From positions 179,249,741 through 179,313,740 of the forward strand of contig CM041465.1 in NCBI GenBank assembly GCA_023213395.1: a stretch of 64,000 bases of DNA, in the 5' to 3' direction. Within the stretch, counting starts at the first letter, position 1, and every line of letters starts with the position of its first letter. Shown here one piece after another: positions 22,809 to 37,429 of this stretch. Source of the stretch: Cycas panzhihuaensis. Its lineage: Eukaryota > Cycadophyta. The position numbers and the translations under genes were made by a program. The notes beneath the pieces were generated by a model, which saw only the letters and a list, made by a program, of their open reading frames with translations, searched no databases and was not told the DNA's origin.

Positions 22809-25800
22809 AGGTTGACTTCTGTGTGAGATTCACAGCTATCATTTTATATTGTATGGTATGTATATGACATTATATTGAGAAATATTAAAGTTTTACCTTA
22901 TATTACATTGTTATTTTCATGATACATTTTTGTATCATTTTTGGAGCTATGGTTGTCTATTGCTCACCTACATTTAACTCACTCATGCTTCTTATAGAAT
23001 GCTCAGAACTATGCCTTATGACTACTCATTCTGATCATGTTTGAGTGCTCCATCTAGTAGTGAAGATGATTTATTTTTTCATTCATCTGTTTGAGAGATA
23101 TCTCTCTCTAAAGCTATATCTCTCTCAGTTTTCTTTACATTTTTTTTTATAAATCTATATTATTTTTGCTTATTGGACCTTCTCTAGCATTTGTAAGAGC
23201 CTTGCACCCATTCCTAGCATCTGATTAAGGAGTTTTAAAGCAGTTTAGGGCCTCATTTGGCTTGGTCCCTCTCTGTATGGTCTACCATGACCCATAGACT
23301 TTGGTTGCCCTATTTTCACAAATTAGGGTATCTTGCACAGTGTTGCGAATTCTAAGAGCTTTCTTTATATGTTGCACCCCTCCCTCTACAATTTCATGAA
23401 GTTTCATTTTCATTTGATAAGGTTTCAATGCCCCAAAACTTTTGAAGTCTCATGCGCCCTTCTCCATGTTTGTGAGAAAAAATCACTTTTTTGAAATTAT
23501 TTTTCAAATGGATTTCTTTGCTGGATTAGTTGTTGGCACCTTATTGATGTTTCCATCTAATTTCATAAGCTTTGGTCTCTGTTTTGGATCAATTCAAATT
23601 GATTTTCCATCTCCTTCTTTACCACAGACATTGAAAAGTCATAGACGGCGCCTTTTCATATTTTAATTTGATTTTTATTTTTATTTAAGTTTATAAACTT
23701 TATAAAAATTTAATTATATTGAAATCTATTTCAAGTCCATGCCCATTAGCTCCCTGTTCAATCACTTTACTCCTCATATAATCTAGGTCTTCAACGTTAA
23801 AGGGGCTAATCAACTTTTTGATTATAAAATTTCCCTTGTATTTTTATTCAAAGAGACTCTATCACTTTTTTCACTATATATTCTTACTAGCATATCATAT
23901 TTTAGTGAAACTAGTTCCATTATGTTTGTATTTTAGAGAGCTATAATGTAGAGTTGTCATTTGTTAAATTTGAGATTGTTTTGGCTAAGATTTAATCGGT
24001 CAAAGTGACCTATTCTTTCAGCTATTATTTTGCTAACCATAAAGAGGTCTTCTTACCATTTTGCAATAACTTTGGTATACAAGATCTAGTTTTTGAATTG
24101 TCTATTCCATTGGAAATCTACTTTGATTCTCTATATGTTGGTATATTTTTTTATTTGATTTGAAGCCATTTTGTAGGTTTTCAAAGCTAATAAAGTTGAG
24201 GTAATCAATTTGTCTTAGTTCACTATTTTTAGCAATAATAAAGTAATTTTTTCTAAGTTTCTTTGGCTTGAGACATACTAAGGGATATCTAATCTGTATA
24301 TGATTATTTTCATATCATTCTAAAAAATTATAATTTAAATTTTATAGCATTTAAGTCTTGTGGCTCCAATTTGAGTCTTTAAAAGGGTCCTCATATATAC
24401 TCATTAATATCTTGAGCTCTAGGAGCCCTTTTTTGAACAGTTGGATATGTTGGAAAGAGTTTTTAATACTCTTTACATTGGAATAAGTTTTACTTCAATC
24501 TAACATCATTTTGTAGGTGTTTGAAGTTGGTCAACTTGAGCTTCTTATTCAGCCTAGATAGGCCTGATTTTATAACTCTTTAAGTATTTTATTGTTTCAA
24601 AAAGATTATCCTTGCATCATTGATCATTACTAATCAATTCTTGAAGTGACTATTGGTTCTTGTATGCATTTTTTAAGTTGTTTTATAACAAGAAGTTATC
24701 TTTTCAACACTTAGAGCTTTCAACAACCTAAGTGGTATAAATTCAACAAACGGGTATAATCTATATTCAATCTATTTATTTCCTACATTATTCATTGAAT
24801 ACATATAGCTTTCTAGTATTTTTATCATTCTAAGTAAAGGTTTTACTTAATAATTTCAAGTTTTTCATATAACTATTTTGCTTTTCAAAAGGATAATTAG
24901 TTATTTTCATTGTCTTACATATTTTGACAAAAAAATCATTTCATTCTTATTTAAAGTCTTTAGTTCCTTATTTCTTTTGAAAACTACAAAGTTAGGTGCA
25001 AAATACTATTGTTTATTTATCATTAAAAGTAACAAAGTTTAGCTTTATATTTTAAATGCATTAAAGGAGTATATAAGTTCCTGCTTCTTTCTATAAACAT
25101 ATCAAGTTAGAAGAAGTAGTTTGCACATTATCTTGTATTCTTTGGCTTGCTTGAAGAAGAAAATGCTCATTACTTCATTTACTTGCTTTAGTGAGATTTG
25201 AAGAAAAATTATTGTATATATTCATTTAAAAGTTTGAAGCACATTTCTATTTCATATAAGTTAATCTTTATATTCATCTTGCTTAGTGGATTTATTTTTT
25301 GAGTTACTTTATTTCCTACATAAAAGGAACTTTGCAAAACCTAAGCAAGACTATAATTTTAATTAAGATATTCTCATATTAAAAAAGATAACTCCCAAAT
25401 AAATCACACGATATTTCTAGCCTTACAACGGCAATAATTAGGACCCCTGAAGTTACTACCATATACATGTTAATTGGCCTACTCATATTGGATGAGGAAA
25501 GCCATTAGTTATAAGTTGTATTAGGTGGTAGGATGAGGTAGAGAACCTACTCTTATTTGGTGTTCGAAGACTAAGGCTAGACTTGGAGAGGGTGAGTGCC
25601 TTAGTTCGTACAACCTTCACCACTATATTTATCATTAGGTATAAGTATAGAACATGTGGATCTACAACTTAGAGGGGTGTAAAAACCTTTATAGCAACCC
25701 ACATACTGAAGTATATCAAGCCTTGAGCTCACATACTGGTATATTGGGTCCCTATTTTACCACTTGTAGGTAAGTTCTACTAAATAGAATAACAACTAAC

Positions 25801-26029
25801 GGTTTCCTATGGAAACCCTTAAACTTAGAGCCTAGAAGCCTTATTAGGGACTAGTCCACTTTAAAAATTTTAAGTAAAATCTTAGATATTATCACTTGGG
25901 TCAAATTTAAAATTAAAATATTAGTAAACCTCATCTCATTTACCACATTTTTAAAACCTTAGATAAAAATAGCCTCTAGCTTTAAAAATATGATAATTCC
26001 TAAATTTAATAGAAATAACTTTATAAACT
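22809..26029 (+). other. Long leader of element D
   Basis: About 3.2 kb with no recognised coding domain. Its part at about 23840-24600 is clearly homologous to 51800-52097 plus 59746-60170, the leader of element E, which helped define where F was inserted. Confidence 0.6.
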
Positions 26030-27030
26030 AGAGTAAGAGGATAAGACCTATCCTCATAGTTAACGATATGTAAGAGATTATGAAAATAATATATAGTGAG
26101 ATAGGATAAAATACAACTGATACAGAAAAGACCACTTATAAAGAGAACGTTAAAAAGAATAATGAAGCTCTCACACTCATATTTTATACATTAGAGGATC
26201 ATGTTTTCCCTCGTGTTAGTGAATCAACTAAATCAAAAGAAGCATGAAACATACTCTAGCTGATCTATAAAGGAGTACTTCTTCTAAGCTCCAAAACCTT
26301 AGAAGTAAGTTTGAGAATTTGAGAATGATGCCCACAGAATCAATAATTGAGTTTATGACTAAAGTTCAGGATATAGTCAACTAAATGAGGTCCCTTGGGG
26401 ACACTTTGATAGAACAACAAGTGGTTAAAAGAATCTTAAGATATATTAGTGTTGTTAGAAGATTTAAAATAGTTGCAACAAGCATAGGGGTGTCAAAGGA
26501 CCTAAGTACACTAAAAGTAGAGCAACTAAGTGTTATACTAATATTAGTCGAAAAATAATGGAATGTCAATAAATCACTTGAGCATGTTTTTGCCACTAAG
26601 GCTAGAATTCAATCAAACTCTTAAGCAAGAACTTCAAGATCTAGGGAATCACCTCTCAAGAGAAGGGATAGAAATCCTAGAATGGATGTAAAACAAGACT
26701 AAGTATCAAGCCCCATATCAAAGGAGACAAGGGGAAAATCAAAAAAATATGAACCCTCCTAGGTACCCAAACCAAGGAAAATAATCTGAGAGATACACAT
26801 ACTGTCCCAATTATCAAGGAAATGTTCAATCCTCAAGGTTAAATTAAGACTACTATGATAACAAACAAAGGGAAAATCTAGCCCCATATGATGAGGAAAG
26901 GGGAAGACCTTCTAACATTGATAGATCTCATCCAAGAAGTAAATGTTTGAGCTATGGAAGGAGAGGCACTTTATATTGATCCTACTATCATAAAAGTGGT
27001 CATTCAAAAGATAAGTGCTTTTCCAAACAT
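26030..27030 (+). pseudogene. Element D gag, broken
   Basis: The reading contains a UBN2-type Gag core. SKEA*NIL*LIYKG is followed by LRSKFENLRMMPTESIIEFM (about 26290-26355) and VNQMRSL-like sequence with CAA read as TAA. A zinc-knuckle remnant sits at about 26943-27020 (KCLSYGR..., then YHKSGHSKDKC). Several stops interrupt it. Confidence 0.75.
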
Positions 27031-27119
27031 GGACCACCCACCAAAGGGAATGCCCATAGCATAATAGAATCAAGGGACAATAATAGATTATTTTTATCCA
27101 GCTTCACTGCTAAGAAAGA

Positions 27120-30100
27120 AGAGGACGACAATTGGTATATTGACTTGGGTTGTTCAACCCACATGACCCACAAAGAACACATATTTCGAACGTTGGATAA
27201 AAGTAGGAAACGATCTATAATGTTTAGCGATTATACCTCCCACAAATCAACTAGTATAGGTAATATAGCCCTCATGATAAATGTAAGAGAATATAGACAC
27301 ATTGATGATCTCATGTATATCCAAGCTTTAAAGAAAAATTTATTATCTACAGGGCAGATGATGGGATAAGACTACAAAGTTATATTTGATAATGGCAAGT
27401 GTGTAATCAAGGATAAAATGAGAAATAAAGTTATAGTGGCAAAAGGAAAGATGACCAAAGATCGATTATTCAAACTCATTCTTACTCTTTCGGATATACA
27501 TGCCCTAAAAACTATAGCTAAAGTGGATAGCAAATTGTGGCATAGGAGATTTGGCCATCTTAACTATAATAGTTTGACCCTTATGAAAAGAATAGATATG
27601 GTAAATAGATTACCATATATTGAAGTAGACAAAGACCTATGTGAATAATGCCTTCTTGGTAAACAACATAGGGAAAGTTTTCTAGACTTCAGTCATCGGG
27701 CATCAGGTGCACTTCAACTATAATATATTGATATCTGTGGTCCAATGAATATTCCCTCATTAGCAGGAGCTTGATACTTCATTATATTCATTGATGATTT
27801 CATAAGGAAGATGTGGGTATTCTTCCTCAAATTCAAATCAGATATATTTCAATACTTTGTTAACTCCAGAACTTTTATGGAGTGACAAAGTGGATACAAA
27901 TTACTATCTTTAAGATTAAATAATGGGAGATAATTTATATCCAATGAATTCAAAGCTTATTGTGTTCATCATGGCATTAGAAGATAACTCACTAATCCCT
28001 ATACCCCATAACAAAATGGTATAGCAGAGAGAAAGAATCGCACAATAGTCGAAATGGCTAGGTGCATGTTAAAGGATAAGAATTTGGGACATGAATTTTG
28101 GGTTGAAGCGATACATACAACTGTCTATCTACTCAACAGATGCTCCAGTAAAGCCCTTAGGTGGAAACTAAGTATACATCACCTTAGAATCTTTGGATGC
28201 CTAGCATATACTCACGCTCCTGATTAACAAAGATCCAAGTTAGATGATAATAGCATCAAATATGTATTCCTTGGCTATAGTGAAACCTCTAAGTCATACA
28301 AAGTTTATGACCCTAAGTTAAAAAGGGTCATGTTAAGTAGAGATGTCAAATTCCAGGAGAATGCCTATTATCAAGATATTCAAGAAAAATAGAAGGAAGT
28401 TTCAATTAAGTTTAATGAATCATCTAAAAATATATATGTGCCTCCTATATTTGACTCTAGAAGAGTCATCAATAGACTTAGTAGGGAGGGAACTTTCTCT
28501 TAACCTCCACCACAAAATCTTCCAAAATGGTTTCAACATAATCATAACTTAGGCAACATATTAGATAATAATCGTAGATTCACACACTTACATAGGGTTA
28601 AATTTTCCCTCATGAGCAAAGTATTAGAAACTTATGAGCCTCAAACTTTTGATGAGACTAATAAACATGCACCTTGGCGAAAGGCAATGGAAGATTAATA
28701 CCATTCTATTGTTAAAAATGCCACTTGGGATTTAATCAACTTACCTCCAAATAAAAGGGTTATTGGCACCAACTGGATCTAAAAAACCAAGTTTTGTTCA
28801 AATAGATCTATTGATAAGTATAAGGATAGATTGGTTGCTAAGGGTTATACCCAAAAAGAAGGCATTAACTACAATGAAACATTTATCCCTATTGCTTAAA
28901 TGGAAACATTTATAATGATAATGAGCTTAGCTGCTCAAATGGGTTGGAAAGTCTACCAAATAGATGTTAAAAGTGCCTTCCTCAATGGCTATATCGAAGA
29001 GGATATTTCTGTCACCCAAACCCTAGATTTTAATGTTAAGAGGGTAGAAAACAAAGTGTATAAACTTAAAAATACACTTTATGGATTGAAATAAATACCA
29101 AGGGCCTGGTATTCCTGCATAGACAAATACTTTAGAGATCGAGGTTTTAAAAGATCCTAAGCAGATTCTAATCTGTATATTCAAATCAAAGGAGCCTTAA
29201 TCCTAATAGTAGGACTTTATGTGGATGACCTTGTGTATACTAGAAACGACTCCCACTTGTCACAATAATTTAAGGATGCTATGTGTAAAGAATTTGAGAT
29301 GACAAATTTAGGGTTAATACATTACTTCATAGGCTTGGAAGTATGGCAAGATAAGAAGGGCATTTTCATTTCCCAATAGAAATATACCCTAGATTTATTA
29401 CAAAAGTTTAGGTTGGCCAACTATAAACCTTTGGCAACTCTAGAAGAAACTAAAATCAAGCTCTCTAAGTTAAATGATTCTATATTAGTTGACCCTACAC
29501 TTTATAGACAACTAATCAGTAGCTTAATATATTTAACATCTACTCGACCTGATATAACACACTTAATTAGTGTTGTGTCTAGGTTTATGTAAGATCCAAA
29601 GACCCACCATTGGTAAATAACAAAAATAATTCTCCACTATCTTAAAGGAACTTTAGAATATGGGTTATACTACAAAGCTTCATCAAAATTTTGGTTAACA
29701 AGTTATACAAACTTGGATTGGGCAGGTGGTATTGATGACAAGAAATCAACGGCATGTTATATATTTAGTATGGGATCAGTAGCTATAGTATGGAGTACTA
29801 AGAGATAGAACACAGTTTTCCTATCTACAGCTGAGGTAGAGTACAAAGCAGTGGTTGTAGGTGCATACGAATCAATTTGGTTGAGAAGACTATTATGAGA
29901 TTTTCGGTTAAAATAAAAAGGCCCCACAAGAATTTGGTGTGACAATCAGAGCACTATTTAGATGGAAAATAATATAGTTTTTTATGGAAAAATAAAACAC
30001 ATTAAGACCTAACATCACTTCATTCAAGAACTAGTGCAAGCAGAAGAAATTAAATTGGCCTATTATAGCATTAAAAACCAAATAGTGGATATCTTCACAA

Positions 30101-30130
30101 AGGCATTATGCAAAGTTAAATTCTAGAAAT
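27120..30130 (+). pseudogene. Element D pol (protease-integrase-RT-RNase H), broken
   Basis: The protease remnant WYIDLGCSTHMT (about 27134) has the catalytic D-S/T-G changed to D-L-G. The GAG-pre-integrase motif LWHRRFGHLNY is at about 27535. The integrase shows IDICGPM (about 27730), then LRLNNGR where LRSDNGG is usual, so the second catalytic Asp is Asn, then AERKNRT with the Glu kept (about 28026). RT keeps VYQIDVKSAFLNG (about 28952) and YVDDL (about 29218). RNase H shows STAEVEYKAV (about 29825) and WCDNQS-like sequence (about 29937). Stops such as TAG in place of Gln are frequent. Confidence 0.8.
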
Positions 30131-30167
30131 TTAGAGATAGTTTGGGAGTTGTTTGCATTGGGAATTA

Positions 30168-30180
30168 TGGGGGAAAATAT
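30168..30180 (+). other. Polypurine tract of element D
   Basis: GGGGGAAAA precedes the 3' LTR, with ATAT between it and the TGGGATAATACC start. Confidence 0.7.
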
Positions 30181-30475
30181 TGGGATAATACCCAATGTAT
30201 GTTTGCTACTGTGTACCTAGGGCCCCTCAAAGCCACCTTTTAGGCTCCCTACTATACCTCGGGCCATATAAGGCCACCCTAGATTCCAATGAACTACTAT
30301 TAAGGTACATGCACATTTATTGTTATTATTTTTTAATACTAATTTAAATTTTTGATAGGTCAGGTTGATGTGTTTGCCGCCTTCCCAAAATCTCTTATAA
30401 AAGGGGTGGGAATACCTCCCTAGTGTTTTTTACCACTACCCTCAATTCAATCAGAATTATTAACTTAAAGTGAGC
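30181..30475 (+). repeat. Element D 3' LTR (shorter than the 5' copy)
   Basis: It starts TGGGATAATACC and follows the 5' LTR to AAAGTGAGC. After that, sequence unlike the 5' LTR begins (TTTTATAAATTTTAACATG), which resembles the end of a C-type LTR plus PBS. Confidence 0.7.
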
Positions 30476-33137
30476 TCTATTTTATAAATTTTAACATGAT
30501 ATCATAGTTAAGGTGCAGAGCAGAGGTGAAAAGATCCTAAAGAGAATAAGGTAAAGAGGCCATAATGAGACATCATATTAGAGTTATATATTAAAAGCAG
30601 GAAGGTTGACAAAGTAGGTTGAAGACCACATGTACATGGTGATGATCTTTGCCATCCAAGGATGATCAATACGTATGTTGTATGAGCTAGTACTAAGTAA
30701 GGGACAAATCAATATGAGTCAATATAAGTCAGTATTAAGAGTCAATTTGATAATCCAGAAACTAGGTTATATTGATGATGTGTAATTAAGATTATTAGGG
30801 CAAGATAAAGAAGATGACAAAGATTATGACATAAAGTGGAGATAGAATCTCCTTACTGGCAAGTAGTATTATTTATATATTTTATAGACATTATTGTATA
30901 CATGTGGTATTGATTTCTAGATATATGGGTTTCATTGCAAATCCACCAAAGTTTGATGATTAGATGAAGAAGAGCAGTTAACACCCTATGTAGGACTCAT
31001 CACATTTTAGAAGAGAATAACATTATTAAATAGTGGTGAAGTCATCTTTCATACCTTATTTTACTTCATGAAAATTTTTGTCCACTTTTGTTTATGGGAT
31101 TTTTCCATTTAATGGTATTTTTTTAGCAAAATAATTTGTTATTGAGAGATGATAGAAATGTATGAAATATTTAAAGAAATGAGGGTTTTAAAATTTTATG
31201 AAACTCCAAGTATTTATTAGTAAGATTTTATGAGTCATAATTAAGGTTTGAAGCAAGTATGAAGTAATGAAGATTTTATCAAAGATCTATGATTTTAAAG
31301 ATGTGAATAATTGAAAAAAAAAAAAAAGACTCTAGATTTGAGATGATCAGATATAATCCATAATTGTTGAATGGTTATAATATACGTTTTGGAGTAAAAT
31401 TATGAAAGTTATAAGGGTTTCAACCTTGATTTGTTGTCTAACGTTATCTATAGTATAGAAAATCTATTATTATAATTTTAAATACTTATAACTTTTACTA
31501 CATGTATTTGATTGACCTCAAATATATTTTGAATAGGTATGCCTTAAAGTCTAATTTCTGCTAGAAATTATTTTATTTTAATTCGATATTATGATAAAAA
31601 ATATTTTTATTTTAATAATGATTACTATTATTATTCCTCATGCATTTTAAATGACATGATGAGACTATTTTAAACATAACTTCTCCATATGAGCTCAAAT
31701 TTAAGTGTCATCTAAACCATTGGAAAGAAGACTCGGAGCTAGAAAAAATCAATGGTGATAAGCCATTGCTTGGACATTACACCATAGATATTTTAATTGA
31801 TAAATTTAAATGAGTTATTTTTGGCGTAATAAAAATGTATATTTTTTGAGTAGTTTGAGGCATATTCTAGCCTTTTTCTATGATTAAAAGGTTCTTAAGT
31901 ATATAATAAAATAAATATATGTATAATGATGAATTTAGACATATGTTTGGTTGAAAAAAAATGAAAATTGAGATAATTTAAGGCTCATTTTACACATATT
32001 ATGGCTTAAATTCTAAAGATGTGAAGCATGTGAGAACCTATTTATTAATAGATGAAAGATAAATATATGTTAGATATGATAATAAATTCCCCTAAATGTA
32101 TTTAACACATTTGATATCATGACTACAATACCAATCAAATAAATTTGACATGAAAAGTTGATAAAACCACTTAGTTTACTATATTATTTAATTGAATAAA
32201 GGACTTAATTATTTGAATATCTATTTGAATGAATGGTTGAATGAATTAATATAGAAAACACCATATGATGATTAAAAAAATAGAATTTGAGTTATTAGTA
32301 TTAAGAGTTTGATGTTGATTGAAAGTTTGAATACTAAATTAACCACCTGATATAAGATGTAAAGAGCTCTCATAAGTTTATTTTAAATTGGTAATAATGA
32401 TTGTGGGTTATCTATAAAACTAGATTTGGTTATTGATGAGTCTAGTTGATATGTATTTTTAGTTAGAAATCTAATATATTAAACATATTTTCTTATTACA
32501 ATAAACTTGATAAGCTAGGTCGTATATCATGCTCTTAGAGTTAATTGATTTGGGAATTAATTGAGAGAGATTAGTTTCCAAAGATAGTTATAAAGGTATG
32601 TGCAAAATAATTAATAGATGTAGTGTATGAGTTATCCCATATCTCATAGGATAAGAGGTGAGAGAAGATTTATAAACTACTCTCATTACAATATATTTAT
32701 CTAATGTTATGTTTGTTTATAAAGTTAATGAACCACGTATAAGAAATACTTTCTAAGTAACTAGAGATTATAATGACCGATTATACATGCATTCGAGTAT
32801 GTGGTTATTATTTTGCATGGATATTAATAAATTTGGTATGTTAATAAGGTTGATGAATTTATTTTACAAGTTACAAGTGGAAGATATAAAGTTATCATAA
32901 AAAACTTTTATATATCATAATAAGTTATGAGTCATGGTTGATTGATGGTTTACAGGGGGTGCTATGATACAAGATCTTAAGGACATTACTTATAGGAGAA
33001 TAAGTAGTAAAGTTAGTTTCGATGGTTAATATTTATAGGTGATACAAGTGATATAAAAACACCTAATAAATAAGTAATCTAATATGAAAATGAAGATATT
33101 TGAAGAATTCCATAAATTAAATATTAAGAAAGAGTAT
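30476..33137. other. AT-rich remnant between element D and the second C repeat, no gene recognised
   Basis: It opens with TAAATTTTAACA followed by TGATATCATAG, an LTR-end/PBS-like junction, so it may be internal DNA of a C element. No copia domain motif is readable. An A-rich run lies at about 31314-31327. Confidence 0.35.
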
Positions 33138-33599
33138 TAGAATATTGAATTTCATAAATGTCGATGTAATACTTAATAAGTGGTTGAGTAATCATGGGTT
33201 AATGTGAAAGGTTTTTATACATTAGTTGATTGGTTAATGTATTAACATCATTCTATTAGGTGATACATGAGGTGATAAAACTATAAATATATACACATGT
33301 CATTTGAATATTTAAGATGAGATAAGCTAATATAGAGAATTAAGACCCTTCTCCCATGATTTTTCTTATTTAGGACTTTTCACATTTAAATATGAAATCT
33401 CGTGATAATACCTTTTTTATATATACTTATGCTATAGTGATATATATATACATTAATTAATGTGCTTGATAATTATCATAAATACCTCATGAATATTTCA
33501 TATTACATGATTGTTCATTATAACTTACATATTGATGAATGCTTCACATTCCTCTTACATCATTATATAAGTTATTATCCTATACAATAAATTTTAACA
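33138..33599 (+). repeat. Family C LTR-like repeat, copy 2
   Basis: It is the direct-repeat partner of 21954-22417. It ends TTTTAACA before TCATATCATAG. With copy 1 it may delimit an older element into which D inserted, but no C coding region was recognised between the pair. Confidence 0.55.
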
Positions 33600-36500
33600 T
33601 CATATCATAGCTTTTACGTAAGTCTTTTCATAAATTTTAACAAATTTTTAATCCTTAAGCCTCATATTAGAATATTTTTTATCATTCTAACCTCACTATT
33701 AACCAATCAACATAAAGTAATATCAAATGACACTTATAATACCTTATAATATAATTAAATGCCTCCAAGAGTTTTCCATACTAACATAAACTCAATAAAT
33801 AATCACCAAAAAACTATTACGCTCACCACTCCTCTTCACTATATGCAATACTATTGAAAAAGATTAAAAAATAACACAATAAGTATTAACTCTTACTTTA
33901 TTTATAAGGATGAAAAGAGTAAAAGCTTTAATACCATATGAGATTCTTATGAAAATATACATAAATATTATAAACATAAAAGATATGGATGGTTGTAAAT
34001 TCACACTCATTACTTATTGTATTAAGTACATATTTAACAAGAAAACCACCTAGAGAAATCTAGGTATATAAGAAGTTAATCTTCATAATAGAAGTTACAA
34101 CAATTAGGAGAGAAGTTATAGAGCACGTGAGAGTCCACACACATGATAGATATATCACCAAGTAAATCCAAAACTCTTATAACTTACATGGACTAAATAC
34201 TATTTCTAATAGTAGGCACCTTTATGTTTACTCCAGGGAGATACACAGAGATAAATTTGCTAAAAAAAAAAAGGAATGGAATTTTAAAACCCTTTAAGAA
34301 ATCCTCATAGAAAATATTATTATTATACAACATTTGACAATGTCTTATGGCCTCACTAAGTTGGAAAACATTATGATTTTTTTTGCACTTGGATATTAGC
34401 ATCTCAATAACCTTGGGCTAAAATTTCATCACAACCTACTAAGTGTATCACGCGCGATGATTAAAAGAGTAACTACAGATTTTGTGTAAATGCACATGGC
34501 TTTGACACAAGTTGTAACAAACTAAAATGTTATATAAATAGCAAGCAACTAGGAAATAATAGAAATAATAATAAATAATAGTTTACAAACTGTTTAGGGT
34601 GATCCTACCAACTGTTATAGAAGAATAGAGACCTAATCTCTGATACAAGTAAAGGCAATGCCTCTCCAAATATTAATCAATAATAGATAAATGCAAATGA
34701 ATTTATTTCCATGTGCTTATAACACCATTTATATATATTATTCAATATAAATATTATGGTTGCTTTTAATTATATATTAATAATTATTTATTTATCATGG
34801 TTGGCTTACGATGTGATAGGGATCATAATATTATATGTGCTAACTCATCAATATCAAATTCTTAAAGTCATAAATATGAATTTTTATATAGTGTTTTTAT
34901 TTTGGGCATTTTGCTGAGGTGTATATTTTGGTACATAAATTAATAAAAGCTCTTAAAAATAATTTATGCATTAAAGGAAAAAAAGAAGAAGGAAAAAGTA
35001 AAGAAAAAAAGGATATCCCACTCAATACTTTATAATGTTGTAAATTGGGTTTTCATGAGCAACACTAATCTTATAATGTTGAGATGAAATGTTAGTATGA
35101 TGCAGAGTGTAATAATTATCATAAAGTGTACTCTTTATTAGTTGATTATAGTATGTAGCCTATTTGTATATAGTTACTAAATAAAAGAGAGTGTGTGCCT
35201 ATCACTACATCTCAATGTTGACATGGAGGCCTTAATAGTAGTTACTTTCAAAATATACTCACTTATAGAATATATATCTCTATATGGGAGTTTGTTGAAT
35301 TTTGACATTTTCTTTTATCACTTAAAGGTTCCATGGTATCTACCCATAAGGGTTTTTTTCTATTTATGTCTATTTACCTTTTCACACACACATTGCTCTT
35401 ATACTTTTAACTATGTATTTTTAGACAAACATATTATTAAAACATCTAAATATTTAATCCATAAGTTGTATTGAGATCTTCACAATGTATTAATTATAAA
35501 AAATAAAAGGAATGCTATGATTTTATATAATCATTAGTTAAAGGATTTGATAAATATAATTAAACCCTTGAAATTTTATATAAATTGAGTTGCAAAGTAA
35601 TTTCTTAACCATACTTCCATTTCCTTCTGAAAAGACATATATAACAACATCAATGTCTAATAAATTTAAGACATAAGAATTATAAATAGAGAAATAGATT
35701 GCCATTAGTAAAAATAGTGTAAATAAAATAATTGAAAGGCATGACACAACACTATCCCAAATTATTTATATTATTTAGTTTTATACGTTATATTGGTAAT
35801 AATTAAAATTATAAGCAAATAACTTTATCTTAACAAATTTACATTACTAAATCTAGCCAATTGAAAATATATAATATGATGATTACGTTACTAAACGTAA
35901 TAAATATATTAATATGAGAGCAAAATGTTTTAACAATACATGAGTGAACCTCGCTTTTAAATTATTACTAGATGGATTTCTTGAAAGGCTTTGTTTTAAT
36001 AATACATTTTGTAAAAGTATTATTCTTAAATTATTTCTTTTTAAAAGTTCATTGATATTCATTTAGTAGTGATTATTGTCCCATAAGATATGTCCAGATT
36101 CCTCATAATGGATATGATTAAGATTTGAAATAATTGTACGACTCTCTACAAATATTAACAGTAGAAGAAACACCATGTGTCATCCAAAGGTTCAATTGTT
36201 ATATAACTTGAGTTGCGTAAATAGTCATCTGATTGTGCTTTCATTAAATTATTAAATAAAATATTAAATTCTAACATTGATATTTTATAAAGTTAAGAGA
36301 CGTAAGAATAACATTAACGTAGGCATTGAATAAATTGATAATGAAAAATGGCTACCCATAGGGTCTGTGACCTCATCACTAGAAGTAATACACTATGCCT
36401 TTTTTTTTTTAATGCAATGAATAAATAAATTTATAATTATGTCATTATGATTAAAGATAAATCATTAGACAATTTGTTGTTCTTCATTATGCTATATTTT

Positions 36501-37155
36501 CTAGGATGGAAAGTGCTAAAAGAACATTCTGGACGTAATGTTTTTAGTATATGTAAGAACAAAGCACAAATAGTTAAATTGCAAAAGTAATAAAACAAAA
36601 ACTATTACTTTATAGGGCAAAATTAATATATTCATTTTGGGAAAATTTGCATTTGATAATTTTTTTGCTTATATCTAGGTCCCACAAGTTATATAGATTT
36701 ATGTTAAGGATTATAAAGTTTCATTATATTATACTATGCTAATGATCTCATAACAGTACGTATTTTGTTTGATTTGAAGACATTTAATGTCTTGCTTCCC
36801 TCCATTGATCTTAATTACTAAATTAGTAGTAAATATGCCTCTTATTAGCATTGTTTGTATTGACCTGTCTATCAAAATGATAATAGGGAAAGTACTAGAA
36901 AAGATATTATTTCAAAAATGAATATTTATTAAACATATATATTTTTATGGCTTCTAGTTTACTAAATCTTCCAAGATATCTAATCTCAACCATTGTTATT
37001 GATTTGGCACGATTTGTTCTTCTTATAAACTAGTCATTCCTTGTTACTTCTTTACATGAGCCAATTGATTGACTAGTGCAATATAAGCATATTTGCAACT
37101 TTTTAAGCATGCTAAGATATTTTGTGTTGGTACGATTCTATAGATATAAATAGAT

Positions 37156-37191
<36 letters not shown>

Positions 37192-37420
37192 CAATTTCCA
37201 CTAAATCACAATTGCTCTCTTGCATGGTTGATTATGTTTTTATTTATTTATTATAAATAACTATTAAAGAGCAAAAGTTATTTATGACTAGGTTAAGATA
37301 TGTTAGAAAGAAGAAGGAAGAACACTGACAATGGTGGAAATCAGTGGTTATGAGTAGCTAGCTACTCACTGGGCCCATGCACTATCCTCTACGTCTTATT
37401 GTTGAGTCGACCTTTATGAT
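33600..37420. other. AT-rich intergenic stretch, no gene recognised
   Basis: Both strands were read for domain motifs, tRNA-like boxes and direct repeats. Nothing convincing was found except the AT microsatellite at 37159-37189. Confidence 0.5.
37159..37189. repeat. (AT)n microsatellite
   Basis: About 15 AT units, about 1.7 kb upstream of the gene start. Confidence 0.95.
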
Positions 37421-37429
37421 TCATTGCAT

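Larger units (their letters stand above)
22436..30475 (+). mobile_element. Copia-family LTR retrotransposon D, degenerate
   Basis: A 5' LTR (22436-22791), PBS, unusually long leader (about 3.2 kb), gag, protease, integrase, RT, RNase H and polypurine tract are in copia order, followed by a 3' LTR that appears about 60 bp shorter than the 5' one. TCTAT occurs directly before 22436 and again at 30476-30480, a possible target duplication. The coding region is interrupted by many stops. D lies just outside a family C LTR-like repeat and shares its leader with element E. Confidence 0.8.

Noticed and set aside
35193-35474. 93-codon hydrophobic open frame
   Set aside because: T-rich DNA gives Phe/Leu/Tyr-rich chance frames. 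No signal peptide or conserved motif could be supported.
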